Shown piece by piece: positions 62,932-64,000 of a stretch of 64,000 nucleotides of DNA. The position numbers and the translations under genes are program-made. This DNA comes from Mycobacterium sp. Root135 (GTDB taxonomy: Bacteria > Actinomycetota > Actinomycetes > Mycobacteriales > Mycobacteriaceae). Every line of letters begins with the position of its first letter. Position 1 is the stretch's first letter. The stretch covers positions 310,001-374,000 of the forward strand of contig NZ_LMEZ01000004.1 in NCBI RefSeq assembly GCF_001426545.1, given 5' to 3'. The notes under the pieces were generated by a model. It saw only the letters and a list, made by a program, of their open reading frames with translations. It did no database searches and was not told the origin of the DNA.

Positions 62932-63273
62932 CTACTTCCGAGGGTCGTCACCGTGCAAGCGGGAGCGCAGCTGTTCGCGGTCCTGGCGGCGACGTTCGTC
63001 GAACACGGCGATGCTGGCGGTGGCCCGGTTGCGCAGCGGGGCGAACAGCCAGATTCCCAGCGGAAGCGCCAGGACGATCGCGAACAACATGGGGATGACG
63101 ATCGGGAACTCGCCGATGCCGAGGGCCTTTCCGCCGAAGTAGATGGCGGCGGCCAGGACGGCGACCAGCAGGATCCGAGCGATCGTGTAGACCAAGACGT
63201 CGACGACCAGACGCGATCCGGGGCGCGTCGCCGCCCGAGTCGCGTCGCTTCCACCCTCTGCAGCACCAGACAC
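62932..63273 (-). CDS. DUF4229 membrane protein (Rv0531-like)
   Basis: The 113-residue protein has two membrane helices (VLVYTIARILLVAVLAAAIYF and FPIVIPMLFAIVLALPLGIWLF) and a charged C-terminus (RRRQDREQLRSRLHG) on the cytoplasmic side. It matches Rv0531 by order and size. It is co-oriented with the PLP enzyme gene and ends 8 bp before it. Function unknown. The GTG start is 50 bp from the small plus-strand gene. Confidence 0.86.
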   Translation of the reverse strand: MSGAAEGGSDATRAATRPGSRLVVDVLVYTIARILLVAVLAAAIYFGGKALGIGEFPIVIPMLFAIVLALPLGIWLFAPLRNRATASIAVFDERRRQDREQLRSRLHGDDPRK

Positions 63274-63297
63274 GAACCCGAGCCTACCGACGACGCG

Positions 63298-63317
63298 TAT
63301 TATTTACTGCAAGGAGG
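63298..63317 (+). promoter_or_regulatory. -10 element and strong Shine-Dalgarno of the 53-residue gene
   Basis: TATTAT (63298-63303) is a good -10, and AAGGAGG (63311-63317) is a near-perfect Shine-Dalgarno 5 bp before GTG 63323. Only about 5-13 bp lie between the two, so transcription must start close to the Shine-Dalgarno, giving a very short leader. Confidence 0.5.
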
Positions 63318-63322
63318 TTTTT

Positions 63323-63484
63323 GTGCTTCAGTTCGTTCTCCTCGTCGTCATCCTGGCGGGTCTGGCCTACGGGGCCTGGCGCCTGGTGCGCGCGACTGCC
63401 AATCGGCCGAGAACGAGGACCATCGGGCCCGACGACGATCCCGAGTTCCTCAATCGGCTCAACCACGGCAAGGATCCTCGCTAG
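63323..63484 (+). CDS. 53-residue single-TM protein (Rv0530A-like)
   Basis: The short frame runs GTG 63323 to TAG 63482-63484. It encodes one membrane helix (LQFVLLVVILAGLAYGAWRL) and a charged tail (RTRTIGPDDDPEFLNRLNHG). The strong Shine-Dalgarno, TATTAT and the position between Rv0530- and Rv0531-like genes support a real gene; M. tuberculosis has Rv0530A here. It converges on the ATPase-like gene 30 bp away. No function is known. Confidence 0.8.
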   Translation: MLQFVLLVVILAGLAYGAWRLVRATANRPRTRTIGPDDDPEFLNRLNHGKDPR

Positions 63485-63514
63485 CGCCCGGTCTTCGGCG
63501 GTGACGGCGCGTGC

Positions 63515-64000
63515 CTAGTGGGCGCCGGGAAAACCGCTCGCGACGACGGCCGCCAATTCGGTGAAGGCGTCGCGTGTCTCCGGCTTCAACCGCTCCAAGC
63601 TGATCTCCGCCCCCTCCTCCAGATGCGGATCGAACGGCACCTGAAGCACCGCCTTGCATCTGCGCGAGAAGTGGTCCACCACCTTGCTCTGGTCGACCCG
63701 CGAACCATTCCGACCCGATTGCGGCCGAACGGCATTGATCACGGCGACCGAGTCGACCACCAACTGCTGATAGCCGTGGGCGTCGAGCCAGTCCAGCGTC
63801 GCCGACGCACTGCGGGCACCGTCCACCGATCCCGAGCTGACGATGATCAACGCATCGGCGGTGTTCAGCACCGCCGACATGGCCGAATGCAGCATGCCCG
63901 TTCCGCAGTCGGTGAGCACGAGGCTGTAGTAGCGCTCGAGCACCTCGACGGTGCGCTTGTAGTCGTCGCTGCTGAACGCCTCCGAGACGGCCGGATCACT
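63515..64000 (-). CDS. MinD/ParA-like ATPase-fold protein, C-terminal part (Rv0530-like; 5' end outside window)
   Basis: The frame is open from base 64000 to the stop at 63515, 161 residues. TDCGTGMLHSAMSAVLNTADALIIVSSGSVDGARSA matches the Walker B-like and switch region of MinD/ParA-type proteins, and VINAVRPQSGR the later nucleotide-binding strand; the Walker A motif lies upstream of the window. Rv0530 is the equivalent gene. Such proteins without partner ParB often help to localise or regulate membrane complexes such as ESX systems, but nothing here fixes a role. Confidence 0.82.
   Translation of the reverse strand, partial: SDPAVSEAFSSDDYKRTVEVLERYYSLVLTDCGTGMLHSAMSAVLNTADALIIVSSGSVDGARSASATLDWLDAHGYQQLVVDSVAVINAVRPQSGRNGSRVDQSKVVDHFSRRCKAVLQVPFDPHLEEGAEISLERLKPETRDAFTELAAVVASGFPGAH

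Overview
The window is chromosomal DNA from a high-GC actinobacterium, almost certainly a rapidly growing mycobacterium (Mycolicibacterium type). The gene content and order follow the Mycobacterium tuberculosis interval Rv0530-Rv0557 read in reverse: mgtA, Rv0556, menD, bpoC, menC, fadD8, menB, Rv0547c, Rv0546c, pitA and Rv0544c, an Rv0543c-type gene, menE, Rv0541c, Rv0540, Rv0539, galE3, mtnP, menA, Rv0531, Rv0530A and Rv0530. Species-specific blocks are inserted between these landmarks. Ortholog assignments come from remembered sequences, not from a search. GTG starts, 4-bp ATGA/GTGA gene overlaps and promoters that place the start codon at the transcript 5' end are frequent. I see no tRNA, rRNA, insertion sequence, prophage or CRISPR array, and no gene-free stretch longer than about 300 bp.

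Layout. 1-9.9 kb: end of an SDR gene, a ClC exchanger, mannosyltransferase MgtA, a thioredoxin-fold lipoprotein, and a minus-strand menaquinone block (FAD oxidoreductase, menC, bpoC, menD, Rv0556-like). 9.9-20.5 kb: lipid and CoA genes (acyltransferase, two acyl-CoA ligases, amidohydrolase), a secreted repeat protein, an HxlR / enoyl-CoA hydratase / OsmC module, a KstR-like box at fadD8, a GntR/MFS pair and a HAD protein. 20.5-30.9 kb: a Ddn-like protein, menB, a fused alpha-keto acid dehydrogenase E1, a PucR / alcohol dehydrogenase / APC permease unit, GNAT, SDR and glyoxalase genes. 30.9-38.2 kb: phosphate transporter pitA with two small partners, two DUF3349 genes, menE, a PPOX protein and membrane transporters. 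38.2-48.9 kb: a two-subunit acyl-CoA dehydrogenase, a beta-phosphoglucomutase / GH65 phosphorylase pair, a ferredoxin-reductase-like protein, PhoU, MarR/SRPBCC, a nuclease-family protein, a nucleotidyltransferase-like protein and an LLM oxidoreductase. 48.9-64 kb: a membrane protein, a GT2 / DUF2064 / methyltransferase cassette, a two-component system, nitronate monooxygenase, galE3-mtnP, a stand-alone Emb-family arabinosyltransferase, menA, and the Rv0531/Rv0530A/Rv0530 group.

How the genes fit together. MenD, MenC, MenE, MenB and MenA cover most of menaquinone synthesis, with BpoC as a candidate but unproven MenH. Cell-envelope glycan genes (MgtA, the Emb-like protein, the GT2 cassette, GalE3) and phosphate genes (PitA, PhoU) are interspersed. 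The regulatory sites I can point to are a KstR-type box, PHO-box-like direct repeats between pitA and menE, operator palindromes next to HxlR and MarR genes, and a set of large intergenic palindromes at gene ends, two of which form a dispersed 110-bp repeat pair. I found no clearly new multi-gene defence or biosynthetic system. The most unusual items are three genes that seem to lack a canonical start codon, the extra Emb-type transferase, the rearranged pitA/DUF3349 block, and the redox-type HxlR module.
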